From Alphaproteobacteria bacterium (lineage in GTDB: Bacteria; Pseudomonadota; Alphaproteobacteria; Caulobacterales; Parvularculaceae), in assembly GCA_030428745.1 (NCBI GenBank), contig JAUIEG010000202.1, forward strand, positions 1 to 5,619: 5,619 nt of DNA, read 5' to 3'. Every line of letters begins with the position of its first letter. Position 1 is the first letter of the stretch. A program made the position numbers and the translations under genes. Positions 5,580 to 5,619 of this stretch are shown here, one piece after another. The notes under the pieces are model-generated. The model searched no databases and was not told the origin of the DNA. It worked only from the letters and a program-made list of their open reading frames with translations.

Positions 5580-5619
5580 TTATTCGCCGCCGGCCAGTTC
5601 CTTCAGGATCACAGTCCAA
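5580..5619 (-). CDS. C-terminal tail of an upstream gene, probably part of the same operon
   Basis: The minus strand reads WTVILKELAGGE followed by TAA at 5582-5580, and the rest lies beyond the window. Third codon positions are mostly G or C, as in a real gene here. A leucine-rich helix ending in Gly and acidic residues is how several array members finish (P6 ends AILARLPDGEE, P4 ends NNGASGDEE), so this may be a further paralogue. Twelve residues cannot prove it. The spacing (22 bases, no ATGA overlap) differs from all junctions inside the array. Confidence 0.5.
   Translation of the reverse strand, partial: WTVILKELAGGE

Noticed and set aside
1..5619. CRISPR array, tRNA, rRNA, insertion sequence or transposase
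   Set aside because: The only repeats are the coding modules about 770 bp apart. I saw no tRNA-like clover-leaf, transposase motif or terminal inverted repeats with target duplications.

Overview
The window reads as a chromosomal stretch of a moderately GC-rich proteobacterium, most likely an alphaproteobacterium. The basis is the G/C-rich third codon positions and a cysteine synthase whose sequence (KFEAFNPLGSVKDR, TSGNTG, HPIQGW.PDFIP) is of the type I associate with that class. The taxonomic guess is moderate to weak. Every supported gene lies on the minus strand, so transcription runs from the right end of the window to the left.

Right to centre (about 5580 down to 913): six complete paralogous genes of 250-271 codons stand in a row. 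I call them P1 (4784-5557), P2 (3972-4787), P3 (3205-3975), P4 (2456-3208), P5 (1683-2459) and P6 (913-1686), in order of transcription. Each protein starts with a nearly invariant 39-residue block: a short basic cytoplasmic tail, one membrane helix with a GxxxG motif, and an NWN-x-AR signature. A strongly diverged, mostly helical domain of about 210 residues follows, predicted to lie in the periplasm. Three weak motifs recur in that domain, so the genes are real paralogues along their whole length. All five junctions are 4-bp ATGA stop/start overlaps, which suggests one translationally coupled operon. A tail of another upstream gene (5580-5619) enters the window 22 bp before P1. I do not know the function. 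The layout resembles the uncharacterised DUF6090-type proteins as I remember them, which I could not verify.

Between P6 and the last gene (769-912): the first ~50 bases downstream of P6 are a decayed copy of the paralogue start region, with its ATG changed to ATA at the old ATGA junction. This is the fossil of a further array member. The rest of the gap holds a short inverted repeat, a weak candidate promoter and a good ribosome binding site for cysK.

Left end (1-768): the first 256 codons of cysK (O-acetylserine sulfhydrylase, last step of cysteine synthesis), cut by the window edge. Nothing in the sequence links it functionally to the array. It may be a housekeeping neighbour, either read through from the array or using its own promoter.
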